Notes under the pieces: generated by a model
What the model saw: only the letters and a program-made list of their open reading frames with translations
Database searches by the model: none
Told to the model about the DNA's origin: nothing
Source: Inhella inkyongensis
GTDB taxonomy: Bacteria > Pseudomonadota > Gammaproteobacteria > Burkholderiales > Burkholderiaceae_C
NCBI RefSeq assembly: GCF_005952805.1
Contig: NZ_CP040709.1
Coordinates: 310,001-374,000 of the forward strand
Direction of reading: 5' to 3'
DNA: 64,000 nt
In this document: piece after piece, positions 1 to 8,926 of the stretch
Layout of the letters: each line of letters opens with the position of its first letter
How positions within the stretch are numbered: position 1 is the stretch's first letter
Program-made: the position numbers and the translations under genes

Positions 1-2835
1 GTGCCCATCCTCAGCCTGACCTTGCACAGCGCCGATCCCGAGATCGGCCCCATGGACCTGGAGCGGGTGGCGCGTGGCTTGGAGTCCGAGCTCAAGCGCG
101 TGCCGGGCACGCGCGACATCCAGCTCATCGGTGGTCCCGGTCGCCGACTCTTGGTGGCCCTGGACCCCGAGCGCATGAACCGGGCGGGCCTGTCGGTCGC
201 GGAACTGCGCCAGGCCTTGCAAGGTGCTCACCAGGGCGCACAGATTGGCGAGCGCGTGCAGAGCGATCACAGCGTGATGCTGGAGGCCGGGCCCTATCTG
301 CGCGATGCCCGCAAACTGGAAGACTTGATCGTCGGTGTGCAGGCCGGCCGCCCGGTGGCCTTGCGCGATGTGGCCGATGTGCGCGAGGGCAGCCTGCCGG
401 GTTCGGCCCGGGTCTGGCACCGCGTCAAAGGGCAGGACCGTCCGGCGCTGACCCTGGCCATCACCAAGAAGGCCGGCGAGAACGCCATCGATGTAGCCCG
501 AGCGCTGCAGGCCCGGGTGGCCGAACTGCGCGGCACCTTGTTGCCCAGCCAGGTCGAGGTCGAGGAGACGCGCAACTATGGCCAGACGGCGGACGAGAAG
601 GCACGCCAGCTGATTCAGAAGCTGTTGTTCGCCACCGCCTCGGTGGTGGCCCTGGTGTTCCTGGCGCTGGGCCGGCGCGAGGCGGCCATCGTCGGCGCGG
701 CCGTGATCTTGACCCTGGCCGCCACCCTGTTCGCATCCTGGGCCTGGGGCTTCACGCTGAACCGCGTGTCGCTGTTCGCGTTGATCTTCTCGATCGGCAT
801 CCTGGTGGATGACGCCATCGTGGTGGTGGAAAACATTCATCGCCATTTGGCGATGAATGTTTCGGCGCAGGCTCATATCGCCGAAGGCGATGTGAGCCGC
901 AGCCAGAACATGGCTCGGTTGATCCAGATCATTCCCCGCGCGGTGGACGAGGTGGGCGGCCCCACCATCCTGGCCACCTTCACGGTCATCGCCGCCCTGC
1001 TGCCGATGGCCTTTGTGTCGGGCTTGATGGGGCCCTATATGGCGCCCATCCCCATCAATGCCTCCATGGGCATGCTGATCTCGTTGGCGATCGCTTTTGT
1101 GGTGACACCGTGGTTGGCGCGCCTGCTGATGAAGGCCCTGCCCGCCGGGCAAAGCGCCGATCCGGAGGCGCTGCACGGGCTCTCCAAGTGGCTGGCACCG
1201 CATTTCGAACGCCTGTTTGGCCCGCTGCTGGATGCGCAGCGCGGCGCGCGCAATCGCCGATGGCTGGGCCTGGGAGTGGCGGGGCTGATCGTGGTTTCGC
1301 TGGCTCTGCCAGGCGTGGGTGCTGTGCTGCTGAAGATGCTGCCCTTCGACAACAAGAGCGAATTGCAGGTCATGGTGGACATGCCGGCGGGCACGCCGGT
1401 GGAGCGCACGGCGGCGGTGCTGCAGGAGCTGGGCGTCTGGGTGGGTCAGCAACCCGAGGTGCGCCACTTGCAGGCCTATGCAGGTGCCTCCGCGCCGATC
1501 AACTTCAATGGCCTGGTGCGGCAGTACTTCCTGCGCACCGATCCACACCAGGGCGATTTGGCGGTGAACCTGGCCCCAAAGAGCGAGCGCAAGGAACAGA
1601 GCCATGACATCGCCACCCGCTGGCGCCCGGAGCTGCAGCGCATCGCGCGCCGCCATGGCGCCAACCTCAAGGTGGTGGAGGTGCCGCCCGGCCCCCCGGT
1701 GCTGGCCCCGCTGGTGGCTGAGATCTATGGCCCCGAAGCCAGCGGCCGCGCCCAAGTGGCGGCGGCGGTGCGCAAAGTCTTGGAAGGGGGCGAGGGCGTA
1801 GTCGATGTGGACGACTCTGGCATCGCTGCGGCGCCACGCGAACGCCTGGTGGTGGACCAACGCAAGGCCGCGCTGCTGGGTGTGCCGGCGTCCGCCATCG
1901 TCAGCACCCTGCAGGCCGCCCAACAGGGCGACCCTGCCCTCTGGCTGCACGATGGCAGCCGCCGCGCCACGTCGGCCACCCTGATCCTGGCTCCAGAGCT
2001 TTTGGGTGAGCGCGAGGCCCTGCTGTCTTTGGGCGTCAAGACGCCCCAGGGCAAGCTGGTGCCCCTGCGTGAGTTGGTGACGTTGCAGCCGGCCCTGCGT
2101 GAGGCCCCGGCCTATCGCAAGGATGGACTTCCCGTGCACTACGTGGTGGGCGATATGGCCGGTCGCATTGACAGCCCGCTCTATGGCCTGTTCAGTCTGC
2201 GGGGTCAACTGGGCGTACTGCCCATGCCCGATGGCGGGCGACTGCAGGAGTTCTTCATCCGCCCCCCCAGCGACCCCTATCGCGGCTACAGCCTCAAGTG
2301 GGACGGCGAATGGCAGATCACCTATGAGACCTTCCGCGACATGGGCCTGGCCTATGCGGTCGGCCTGGTGCTGATCTATTTGCTGGTGGTGGCGCAGTTC
2401 AAGTCCTACCTGACGCCCTTGGTCATCATGGCGCCCATCCCGCTCACCGTGGTGGGTGTGATGCCCGGCCATGCCCTGCTGGGCGCGCCGTTCACGGCCA
2501 CCAGCATGATCGGCATGATTGCGCTCGCGGGCATCATCGTGCGCAACTCCATCCTGCTGGTGGACTTTATCAATCTGCAGGTGCGCGCCGGCATGGCCTT
2601 TGAGGCGGCCATTCAACGCTCGGCCATCACCCGCGCCCAGCCCATCCTGCTCACCGGTCTGGCGGCCATGCTCGGCGCCTTCTTCATCCTCGATGACCCG
2701 ATCTTCAACGGCCTGGCGATCAGCCTGATCTTTGGCATCGCGGTCTCGACCGTGTTGACCCTGGTCGTGATTCCCATTCTTTACTTCGTGGCCTACCGCC
2801 ACCGTTTGCATCTCTTGAAAGGAGAAACCCCATGA
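1..2835 (+). CDS. RND efflux permease, 5'-truncated by window edge
   Basis: Inner-membrane proton-driven RND pump subunit of a tripartite efflux system. About 944 residues are visible; full-length RND pumps have 1030-1050, and the visible part begins in the first periplasmic porter domain, so TM1 and roughly 100-130 residues lie before the window. The TM4 motif GILVDDAIVVVENIHRH carries the paired Asp residues of the proton relay in drug/hydrophobe (HAE-type) pumps rather than the metal (HME) signature. A second membrane half starts near residue 775, with GMIALAGIIVRNSILLVDF around residue 840. The frame is open at base 1, so the GTG there need not be a start. The stop overlaps the next ATG by 4 nt, and the two genes downstream form the same operon. 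Substrate cannot be told from sequence. Confidence 0.93.
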   Translation: MPILSLTLHSADPEIGPMDLERVARGLESELKRVPGTRDIQLIGGPGRRLLVALDPERMNRAGLSVAELRQALQGAHQGAQIGERVQSDHSVMLEAGPYLRDARKLEDLIVGVQAGRPVALRDVADVREGSLPGSARVWHRVKGQDRPALTLAITKKAGENAIDVARALQARVAELRGTLLPSQVEVEETRNYGQTADEKARQLIQKLLFATASVVALVFLALGRREAAIVGAAVILTLAATLFASWAWGFTLNRVSLFALIFSIGILVDDAIVVVENIHRHLAMNVSAQAHIAEGDVSRSQNMARLIQIIPRAVDEVGGPTILATFTVIAALLPMAFVSGLMGPYMAPIPINASMGMLISLAIAFVVTPWLARLLMKALPAGQSADPEALHGLSKWLAPHFERLFGPLLDAQRGARNRRWLGLGVAGLIVVSLALPGVGAVLLKMLPFDNKSELQVMVDMPAGTPVERTAAVLQELGVWVGQQPEVRHLQAYAGASAPINFNGLVRQYFLRTDPHQGDLAVNLAPKSERKEQSHDIATRWRPELQRIARRHGANLKVVEVPPGPPVLAPLVAEIYGPEASGRAQVAAAVRKVLEGGEGVVDVDDSGIAAAPRERLVVDQRKAALLGVPASAIVSTLQAAQQGDPALWLHDGSRRATSATLILAPELLGEREALLSLGVKTPQGKLVPLRELVTLQPALREAPAYRKDGLPVHYVVGDMAGRIDSPLYGLFSLRGQLGVLPMPDGGRLQEFFIRPPSDPYRGYSLKWDGEWQITYETFRDMGLAYAVGLVLIYLLVVAQFKSYLTPLVIMAPIPLTVVGVMPGHALLGAPFTATSMIGMIALAGIIVRNSILLVDFINLQVRAGMAFEAAIQRSAITRAQPILLTGLAAMLGAFFILDDPIFNGLAISLIFGIAVSTVLTLVVIPILYFVAYRHRLHLLKGETP

Positions 2836-3041
2836 CCTCTTGGAGCATCGTTCGACTCGTGGCCGGCAGCTTCATCCTGCTGTCCTTGTTGCTCGGCATG
2901 AGCGGCAGTCCGCTGTTCCATTCGAGCTGGTGGCTGGCCTTCACGGCCTTCGTCGGCCTGAACCTGCTGCAGTCCGGCCTCACGCGCTGGTGCTTGATGG
3001 AGAGCATCCTGCGCAAGCTGGGCATCCAAGGGGGCTGCTGA
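2832..3041 (+). CDS. DUF2892 (YgaP-like) small membrane protein
   Basis: A 69-residue protein with two hydrophobic segments (about residues 8-25 and 33-50) and the layout of the DUF2892 membrane domain seen at the C-terminus of YgaP-type rhodaneses, here standing alone. Its start codon overlaps the RND stop (ATGA) and its stop overlaps the thioredoxin start (TGATG), so all three are probably translationally coupled. Function unknown. The context of efflux pump plus thioredoxin suggests a thiol or electrophile stress response, but that is inference. Confidence 0.85.
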   Translation: MTSWSIVRLVAGSFILLSLLLGMSGSPLFHSSWWLAFTAFVGLNLLQSGLTRWCLMESILRKLGIQGGC

Positions 3042-3463
3042 TGCATCTGGCCTGTGCCCACTGCGGCGCCGTCAATCGGGTGCCCGAGGACCGGCTGGGC
3101 GATGGCCCGGTTTGTGCCAAATGCAAGACCGAGTTGGCGCCGGCGCATCCTGTCGCGCTGGGCGACGCGCTGTTCGGCGCCTATGTGGCCAAGACCGAGG
3201 CGCCGGTGCTGGTCGATTTCTGGGCTGCCTGGTGTGGCCCGTGCCGGGCCATGGCGCCGCAGTTCGAGGCTGCCGCCGCGCAGGCGCCGGGCGTGCGCTT
3301 CGTCAAGGTGGACAGCGATGCCTGTCCGCAGGCCAGCGCGCAGGCGCAGATTCGCTCCATCCCCACCTTGGTGCTCTACCAGGGCGGCCGGGAGGTCGCA
3401 CGCCGCAGCGGGGTGGTGCCGGCGGCAGAACTGTTGGCCTGGCTGCGGAAGCTTCAGGGCTGA
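3041..3463 (+). CDS. trxC: thioredoxin 2 (TrxC)
   Basis: A 140-residue cytoplasmic thiol-disulfide reductase. It has the N-terminal zinc ribbon of TrxC (CAHC near residue 4 and CAKC near residue 27), then a thioredoxin fold with active site WCGPC at about residue 65 and the cis-proline segment SIPTL near residue 105. The ATG is chosen because it overlaps the upstream stop by one base. TrxC proteins are typically induced by oxidative stress in other proteobacteria. Its place behind an RND pump and DUF2892 protein suggests the operon answers a redox-active compound. Confidence 0.93.
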   Translation: MHLACAHCGAVNRVPEDRLGDGPVCAKCKTELAPAHPVALGDALFGAYVAKTEAPVLVDFWAAWCGPCRAMAPQFEAAAAQAPGVRFVKVDSDACPQASAQAQIRSIPTLVLYQGGREVARRSGVVPAAELLAWLRKLQG

Positions 3464-3465
3464 GC

Positions 3466-4137
3466 TCAGACGCGCGCCGAGAAGCGCTCGACCACCGCGG
3501 TTGGGCCGGCCACGATCAGCAGGTCGCCGGGCTTGACCTCGGTCTCTGGGCGGGCGTAGATGAAATCCTGATGGCGGCGCTTGATGCCCACCACCGTGAC
3601 ACCGTGGCGCTGCCGCACATTGGACTCGCTGAGTGTCTTGTTCAAGGTCTCGGCCGGCGCCCGCGTCTTGGCAATCGCGAAGCCGTCGTCGAACTCGATG
3701 AAGTCGATCATCTTGCCGGTCACGAGATGGGCCACGCGTTCGCCCATCTCGGTCTCGGGGTAGACCACATGGTGGGCGCCCAGGCGTTCGGCCACGCGGC
3801 CGTGGGCCGGGTTGTTGGCCTTGACCCAGATGTCGGGGCAGCCCATCTGGCTCAGGTTCAACACCGCCAGCACGGTGGCCTCCAGGCTTTCGCCCATGCT
3901 GACCACAGCGTGGCGGAAGCTGCCGACATCGAGTTGCTTCAGGGTGGCTAGGTCGGTGGCGTCGGCCTGCACCACATGGGGCAGGGCATCGGCCAGGGCC
4001 TGGACAGAGTCGGCGTCGTGGTCCAGGGCCAGCACATCGTGGCCCAGCCGATGCAGGCTGCGGGCCACCGAGCTGCCAAAGCGGCCCAGGCCAATGACGA
4101 CCACGCTGTCGCCGGCGTTCAGGGTCTTATCCAACAA
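3466..4137 (-). CDS. ktrA: potassium uptake regulatory subunit KtrA (TrkA-N/TrkA-C)
   Basis: A 223-residue cytoplasmic nucleotide-binding RCK protein that gates the KtrB potassium channel. The N-terminal Rossmann fold shows GLGRFGSSVARSL near residue 17 and an acidic strand end (ALDHDADS) near residue 37 for NAD(H)/ATP binding. A TrkA-C domain covers roughly residues 140-220. The 5' end overlaps the 3' end of ktrB by 11 nt, so the two are co-transcribed as the last genes of a four-gene operon. Its stop lies 2 bp from the convergent trxC stop, leaving no room for a normal terminator. Confidence 0.93.
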   Translation of the reverse strand: MLDKTLNAGDSVVVIGLGRFGSSVARSLHRLGHDVLALDHDADSVQALADALPHVVQADATDLATLKQLDVGSFRHAVVSMGESLEATVLAVLNLSQMGCPDIWVKANNPAHGRVAERLGAHHVVYPETEMGERVAHLVTGKMIDFIEFDDGFAIAKTRAPAETLNKTLSESNVRQRHGVTVVGIKRRHQDFIYARPETEVKPGDLLIVAGPTAVVERFSARV

Positions 4138-5476
4138 GGGGCTTCTCCTCAGGGAATCGATAGGGGCGGCGGCTGGATTGCTGCGCCAGCGCCACGGCCA
4201 GGGTGACGATGCCCACCCGGCCCAGGAACATCAGGGTGACCAGCAGCAGTTGGCCGGCCGGCGGCAGTTGGGGGGTCAGGCCGGTGGACAGACCCACCGT
4301 GGCAAAGGCTGAGACCACCTCGAACAGCACGGCCTCGAAGCGCACGCCGGGCAGGTGCTGCACCAGGGGCACCAGCACCAGGGTGGACAGGCCGACGACG
4401 GCGCTGCACAGCACCAGCACCGTCAGGGCTTGGCGCAGCGCGGCCTCATTCAGGCGCCGGCCGGCGAACTCGACATCGCGGTAACCGCGCACCTCGCACC
4501 ACACGGCCAGCAGCAGCACCGCCGCGGTGGTTACCTTTAGGCCGCCGGCCGTGCCGGCACTGCCGCCGCCCACGAACATCAGCAGATAGTGCAGCACCAG
4601 GGTCTCGGTGTTGAAGGCCGCCACATCCAGGCTGTTGAAACCGGCCGTGCGCGCCGACACCGAGGCAAACAGCGCACCCCAGAAGCGACCGGCCGCATCC
4701 AGCGGGGCCAGCACGCCGCGCCACTCGCTCCAGGTAAAGGCGGCCGCGCCGCCCAGCAGCAGCACGGTGCTGGCCATCAGGGTCAGTTGGCTGTGCAGGC
4801 TCAGGCGCGCCCGCTGGCCGCGGCGCAGCAGCAGCTCGTGCAGCACCGGAAAGCCCAGGCCGCCAATGACGATGGCGCCCATCAGCGGGCTGAGCACCCA
4901 GCCGTCGCTGACGAAGCGCATCAGGTTGTCGGGCAGGGTCGAGAAACCGGCGTTGTTGAAGGCCGAAACGGCGTGGAACAGGCCCTGCCAGGCGGCTTCG
5001 CGCCAGCCCATGCCGTAGGCCTGCATGAAGCGCAGCATCAGCCACAGCGCGGCCAGGGCCTCGATGGTCACGGTGATCACAAGCACGAGCTTGGCCACGC
5101 TGCGCACATCGCCCAGCGACAGCGCGCGGTTCTCGGCTTGCAGCAGCAGGCGCGCGCGCACCCGCAGCTGGCTGTTGACCAGCATGCCTAGCAGGCTGGC
5201 AGCGGTCATCAGGCCGAAGCCGCCGATCTGGATCAGACCCAGGATCACGGCCTGGCCGAACAGGGTCCAGTGCGTGCCGGTGTCCACCACGGCCAGGCCG
5301 GTGACGCAGACCGCCGAGGTGGCGGTGAACAGGGCTGTGAGCCAGCCGCCGCCCTGGCCGCTGGTCTGGGCCAGGGGCAGGGCCAGCAAGGCGCTGCCGA
5401 CGCCGATGGCGGCGGCAAAGAGCAGCACCAGCACGGTGCTGGGTTGAAGAGGGCGGGAGGAAGAGGGATGACTCAT
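4127..5476 (-). CDS. ktrB: potassium transporter KtrB/TrkH family
   Basis: A 449-residue membrane protein of the SKT superfamily that moves K+ (with Na+ in KtrAB systems) across the inner membrane. Four pore-loop repeats are visible, each with a filter-like core: SAVCVTGL (about residue 53), SAFNNAGF (about 170), SARTAGFN (about 270) and SAFATVGLS (about 390), separated by paired membrane helices. The start ATG overlaps the stop of the upstream nuclease-like gene by 4 nt. KtrA follows directly. Confidence 0.94.
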   Translation of the reverse strand: MSHPSSSRPLQPSTVLVLLFAAAIGVGSALLALPLAQTSGQGGGWLTALFTATSAVCVTGLAVVDTGTHWTLFGQAVILGLIQIGGFGLMTAASLLGMLVNSQLRVRARLLLQAENRALSLGDVRSVAKLVLVITVTIEALAALWLMLRFMQAYGMGWREAAWQGLFHAVSAFNNAGFSTLPDNLMRFVSDGWVLSPLMGAIVIGGLGFPVLHELLLRRGQRARLSLHSQLTLMASTVLLLGGAAAFTWSEWRGVLAPLDAAGRFWGALFASVSARTAGFNSLDVAAFNTETLVLHYLLMFVGGGSAGTAGGLKVTTAAVLLLAVWCEVRGYRDVEFAGRRLNEAALRQALTVLVLCSAVVGLSTLVLVPLVQHLPGVRFEAVLFEVVSAFATVGLSTGLTPQLPPAGQLLLVTLMFLGRVGIVTLAVALAQQSSRRPYRFPEEKPLVG

Positions 5477-6225
5477 GCGTCCGTCAGCGAGGGCTGGGCA
5501 GCGCTATTGTCGAAGGGCAGTGGACTGGCCTTGGCCAGGGCCAGAAACGTGGCGTGATCAATGCCGTGCGGGCGTTGGGGCGCCGGACGGCCGAGTTCGA
5601 AGTGCGCGGCATGGGCGATCCAGACGCCGAATCCTTCGGGGATCTCTTGCACCTCGGCAATGCCGGCCGCGAGCACAAACCAGGTCTGGCCAGAGAGTGC
5701 GGCATAGGCGGCGCGCTTGTCGGTGCGGCGCAGATCGGACAGCAGATCGCCACGCCGCACCTTGATCTCGTGGATGGCCACCGCCAGGCCCTGCGGCTTG
5801 CTGCTGGGGTAGAGGGAATAGACATCGGGCTGGCAGAGCAGCCAGCGCTTCTTGAGCGGGGCGGTCGACGGGGGTTGAATCAAGGTGGGCTCGATCCTGC
5901 CGGGCTCGGTCTCTTCCTCTCGGGCCAGTCCGGCGCGCAGGCTGAGGCCCGTCCAGACCAGGCGCCCGGCACGCTGCAATTCGGTGGCGGTGCGCAGCAC
6001 CAGATCCTCATGCGCATCCCGTCGAGCGCGGTTGCCCTGCAGGCCCAGCGCAGCGGCCTGGATACCGGCCTCGGTGAGCCGCAGGCGTTCGCGCCCATCG
6101 GGGTCCTGCAGCCGTTCCAACCAGCCCAGGGCCAACAGCTCCAGCTCCAAGGTGTCCAGGCAGGGCCAGCCGGCGCTGCGATAGAGCTCGCGCAGGCGGC
6201 GGGTCTGAGCGGGGGTGGGCTTCAT
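5473..6225 (-). CDS. MmcB-like PD-(D/E)XK nuclease-fold protein
   Basis: 250 residues. The ATG at 6225 is chosen because it overlaps the EamA stop by 4 nt (ATGA); the frame stays open upstream but that region is coded by eamA in another frame. A helical N-terminal half (HTH-like) precedes a C-terminal region with VYSLYP, then HEIKVRRGDLLSDLRR around residue 170 and a following LSGQTWFVLAA. That E-x-K-x(3)-D-(F/L)-L-x-D pattern resembles MmcB/DUF1052 proteins, a PD-(D/E)XK nuclease-like family linked to DNA repair. The assignment is by motif only. It lies between a transporter and ktrBA with 4-nt overlaps on both sides. Confidence 0.7.
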   Translation of the reverse strand: MKPTPAQTRRLRELYRSAGWPCLDTLELELLALGWLERLQDPDGRERLRLTEAGIQAAALGLQGNRARRDAHEDLVLRTATELQRAGRLVWTGLSLRAGLAREEETEPGRIEPTLIQPPSTAPLKKRWLLCQPDVYSLYPSSKPQGLAVAIHEIKVRRGDLLSDLRRTDKRAAYAALSGQTWFVLAAGIAEVQEIPEGFGVWIAHAAHFELGRPAPQRPHGIDHATFLALAKASPLPFDNSAAQPSLTDA

Positions 6226-7142
6226 TCCCCAGGCGGGCTGTCCACCGGCGGCTTGCGGCTGCCGAACTGTGCCAGCGCCACCCCGGCCAGGATCACCGCC
6301 GCGCTGGCGAGCTTCTGCGCCGTGAAGCGCTCGCCCGCGAAGGCCCAGGCCGACAGTCCGGCCACCACCGGCATCAGGTAGATCAGGGGCGCGATGCGCC
6401 CCACACCGCGCCGTGCGCCGGCCCAGCCCCAGCCCAGCCAGCCGATGAAGCCGCCGCCCACCACGCTCCAGAGCGTGCCCACGCCCACCCAAATCGGCAG
6501 ATCGGACCAGGGCACGGCAGCCATCGCCGGTGCGCACCAGGCCAGCGTGGGCAGGGCCCCCAGCAGGGTGCCGTAGCACAGCACGGCCACGCCGCCATGC
6601 TGCTGGATCAGCGGTTTGCTGGCCACCGAGTAGTAGCTGAAGAGGGCCGCGGCCAGCAGCAGCACGGCATCGCCGGTGCTGGCCGACCAGGCGGCGTGCA
6701 GCAGCTTGTCGCCAGTGAAGGCCAGGGCGCCAGCGGCGGCCACCGCCACCCCCAGCACCTGCAAACGGGCCAAGCGCTCCACGCCCAGGCCGCGCAGGAT
6801 CAGCAGTGTGAACACCGGCCCGCAGGCCAGCAGCACGCTGGCGGAAAAGGGTGTCGAACCCTGCAGCCCTTCGGCCGCCAGCAGCAGGTGCAGGGCCTGG
6901 CCGATCAGGGCCACCGGCGCCAGGCGCAACCAGTCGCTGCGACTCAAGCGCGGCCAGTGCCGGCCGTGTTGCCAGCTCAGCAGCAGCACCGCGCAGACCG
7001 GCGCGATCAGATAGCGCAGGCCGACGAAGGCAGTGGGGCCGATCTGACTGAACAGGGCCTTTTGCAGTGGGAAGTTCAAGCCCCAGACCGCGATCACGGC
7101 GAGGCCCACCAGCAGAGGGAGCGAGGGCATGGCCGGCATCAT
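6222..7142 (-). CDS. EamA/DMT-family transporter
   Basis: A 306-residue inner-membrane protein with ten hydrophobic segments arranged as two EamA repeats (about residues 8-140 and 155-295), typical of drug/metabolite exporters such as RhaT/YdcZ/RarD relatives. Examples of repeat signatures are LNFPLQKALF near residue 22 and VASKPLIQQHGG near residue 175. It is first in the operon with the MmcB-like gene and ktrBA, and is divergent from the XRE-cupin regulator across a 65-bp gap, a common arrangement for a transporter and its repressor. Substrate unknown. Confidence 0.88.
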   Translation of the reverse strand: MMPAMPSLPLLVGLAVIAVWGLNFPLQKALFSQIGPTAFVGLRYLIAPVCAVLLLSWQHGRHWPRLSRSDWLRLAPVALIGQALHLLLAAEGLQGSTPFSASVLLACGPVFTLLILRGLGVERLARLQVLGVAVAAAGALAFTGDKLLHAAWSASTGDAVLLLAAALFSYYSVASKPLIQQHGGVAVLCYGTLLGALPTLAWCAPAMAAVPWSDLPIWVGVGTLWSVVGGGFIGWLGWGWAGARRGVGRIAPLIYLMPVVAGLSAWAFAGERFTAQKLASAAVILAGVALAQFGSRKPPVDSPPGE

Positions 7143-7207
7143 GCCTTGTCTAGGTGGGCATGCTCATAAGTGAGATATGTTTCTCGAATATGAGATACAC
7201 TTCGGCC
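7143..7207. promoter_or_regulatory. divergent promoter/operator region with nested inverted repeats
   Basis: The 65-bp gap between the divergent EamA and XRE-cupin genes contains a locally AT-rich patch (about 7168-7200). Two overlapping inverted repeats share a central TCTC: GAGA-N6-TCTC and TCTC-N6-GAGA. It is the only room for both promoters and is the natural binding site for the XRE regulator. No -35/-10 pair is clear enough to call. Confidence 0.4.
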
Positions 7208-7810
7208 ATGTCAGAGACCGAAATCGAGCCGCCCGCCCCGACCGAAGCCCAAGCCCTGGATCAGCGCCTGGCCCAGCGGCTGATGACGCTGCGCACCGCG
7301 GCCGGATGGTCCTTGGAGGATTTGGCGCAGCGCAGCGGCATCAGCCGGGCCACGCTGTCGCGCCTGGAGCGTGCCGAGACCAGTCCGACCGCCCATCTGT
7401 TGGGGCGTCTGTGCGCTGCCCATGGCCTGACTCTCTCCAGCTTGCTGGCCGAGGTGGAGACCTTGCCCGTGCGCCACCTGGGCCCGGCGCAGCAGTCGCA
7501 GTGGGAGGACCCCAGTCTGGGCTTTCGACGCCGGATGCTGGCGCCGCCGATGCGGGGCTTTGCCACCGAATTGCTGGAGTGCCGGCTGCAGCCCGGCGCC
7601 CACATCCGCTACGAACACCCGCCGGTGGCGGGCCTGGAGCACCACCTGTGGCTGATCAGCGGCCAGTTGCAGCTGCAGCTGGACGGCCAGGTGCACCGCC
7701 TGCGGGCGGGCGCCAGCCTCAGCTACAAGCTGTGGGGGGCTTCGCAGTTCGATGTACCCGGCAAGACCGAGGCGCACTACCTATTGGCCATCACTCAAGC
7801 ACGCCCATGA
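7208..7810 (+). CDS. XRE-family regulator with C-terminal cupin
   Basis: 200 residues. Helix-turn-helix at about residues 25-80 (GWSLEDLAQRSGISRATLSR) followed by a small-molecule-sensing cupin domain at about 110-195. This is the SutR/PuuR-like architecture used by local transcriptional repressors. The ATG at 7208 gives the normal family length; an upstream in-frame start would lie in the promoter. It is divergent from the EamA exporter, which it may control, and overlaps the acetyltransferase start by 4 nt. Confidence 0.9.
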   Translation: MSETEIEPPAPTEAQALDQRLAQRLMTLRTAAGWSLEDLAQRSGISRATLSRLERAETSPTAHLLGRLCAAHGLTLSSLLAEVETLPVRHLGPAQQSQWEDPSLGFRRRMLAPPMRGFATELLECRLQPGAHIRYEHPPVAGLEHHLWLISGQLQLQLDGQVHRLRAGASLSYKLWGASQFDVPGKTEAHYLLAITQARP

Positions 7811-8322
7811 ACCCGACCTTTCACCTTGTGCCCCTGCAAGACATGGCCGCCCTGCACTTGGTGCCCTTGCTGCAGGACACCGTGGCCCAGGGCGCCAGCA
7901 TTGGCTGGACCTCCGCCCCATCGACCGAACGGGCGCTGGCTTTCTGGGAGGGTTGCCAGGCATCCTGCGGACGCGGCGAGCGCCTGGGTTGGGTGGTCTT
8001 GGGCGGGGACGGCCAGGTCTTGGGCAGCGCCCAGCTGGTGCTGGACATGCCCGAGAACGGCCGCCATCGCGCCGAGGTCTGCAAGGTGATGGTGGCGCCG
8101 GCCGCGCGGCGTCAGGGCCTGGGCGAGTTTCTGATGCGCACCGCAGAGGCGGCGGCCCGTGCGCAGGGGCGCAGCCTGCTGGTGCTGGACACCCTGCTGG
8201 GCAGTGCCGCCGAGCGGCTCTACCGTCGCCTGGGTTTCGAAGTCTGCGGCGCCATCCCGGGCTATGCCATGAGCACCACCGGGCAGCTGGAAGCCACGCA
8301 GATGATGTTCAAGCGCCTCTGA
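7807..8322 (+). CDS. GNAT N-acetyltransferase
   Basis: 171 residues with the acetyl-CoA pyrophosphate-binding signature VAPAARRQGLGEFLM near residue 98 and the distal helix ERLYRRLGFEVCG near residue 138. The family transfers acetyl from acetyl-CoA to an amine; the substrate is unknown. ATGA overlap with the XRE-cupin gene indicates coupling, so regulator and enzyme probably act on the same compound as the divergent exporter (inference). Confidence 0.88.
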   Translation: MNPTFHLVPLQDMAALHLVPLLQDTVAQGASIGWTSAPSTERALAFWEGCQASCGRGERLGWVVLGGDGQVLGSAQLVLDMPENGRHRAEVCKVMVAPAARRQGLGEFLMRTAEAAARAQGRSLLVLDTLLGSAAERLYRRLGFEVCGAIPGYAMSTTGQLEATQMMFKRL

Positions 8323-8386
8323 AAGACTTTCGACAGGGGGTGGGCCGGCTTTTTAGGATGCCCGCCTCTTTGCTGGCTTTCCCATC

Positions 8387-8872
8387 ATGCGCTTTGTTCT
8401 CCTGACCGCACTGATCGTGCTGGTCCTTTGTGCCCCGACCGCCAACGCCCAGGTGCCGGTGCGCGCCGAGCCCGATCACGAGCGCCTGCTGGCCAGCGCC
8501 GACCCCAAGCTGGCCGCCAACAAACGATTGGTCTACGACTTCTGGCGCGAGGTCTTCGAGGCCGGTCAAATGGCGCGCGTGTCGCACTATCTGACCGAGG
8601 GCTATATCCAGCACAACCCCATGGTGCCCACCGGCCGGGCCGGCTTTGTGGCGGCCTTCGGGCCCCACGCCAAGTCACAGCCCGTGCAGGCCCGGGTGCA
8701 GGCGCCGCTGGTGGACATCGTGGCCGAAGGCGATCGGGTGGTGATGGTGTTCGTGTCTGAGCGCCCTGATCCCAAGAATCCCGGCCAGACCTACACCACC
8801 ACCTGGTTCGATCTGTTCCGCATCGAGAACGGTCAGTTGGCCGAACACTGGGATCCAGCCGCCAAGCGCTGA
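8387..8872 (+). CDS. exported SnoaL/NTF2-like protein
   Basis: 161 residues with a Sec signal peptide (cleavage probably after NAQ, about residue 22), then a SnoaL-like fold: YDFWREVFEAGQ, HYLTEGYIQHNPMVP near residue 68 and DLFRIENGQLAEHWD near the end. The QHNP and EHWD segments are typical of the SnoaL_3-type polyketide-cyclase-like fold that holds a small hydrophobic ligand. Periplasmic location predicted. Function unknown; no clear operon partner. Confidence 0.85.
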   Translation: MRFVLLTALIVLVLCAPTANAQVPVRAEPDHERLLASADPKLAANKRLVYDFWREVFEAGQMARVSHYLTEGYIQHNPMVPTGRAGFVAAFGPHAKSQPVQARVQAPLVDIVAEGDRVVMVFVSERPDPKNPGQTYTTTWFDLFRIENGQLAEHWDPAAKR

Positions 8873-8926
8873 GCCGGGGCGCCCAGATAATTCGCGCTCC
8901 GCCGCGCTGAGCGGCCAAGGGTGCGA

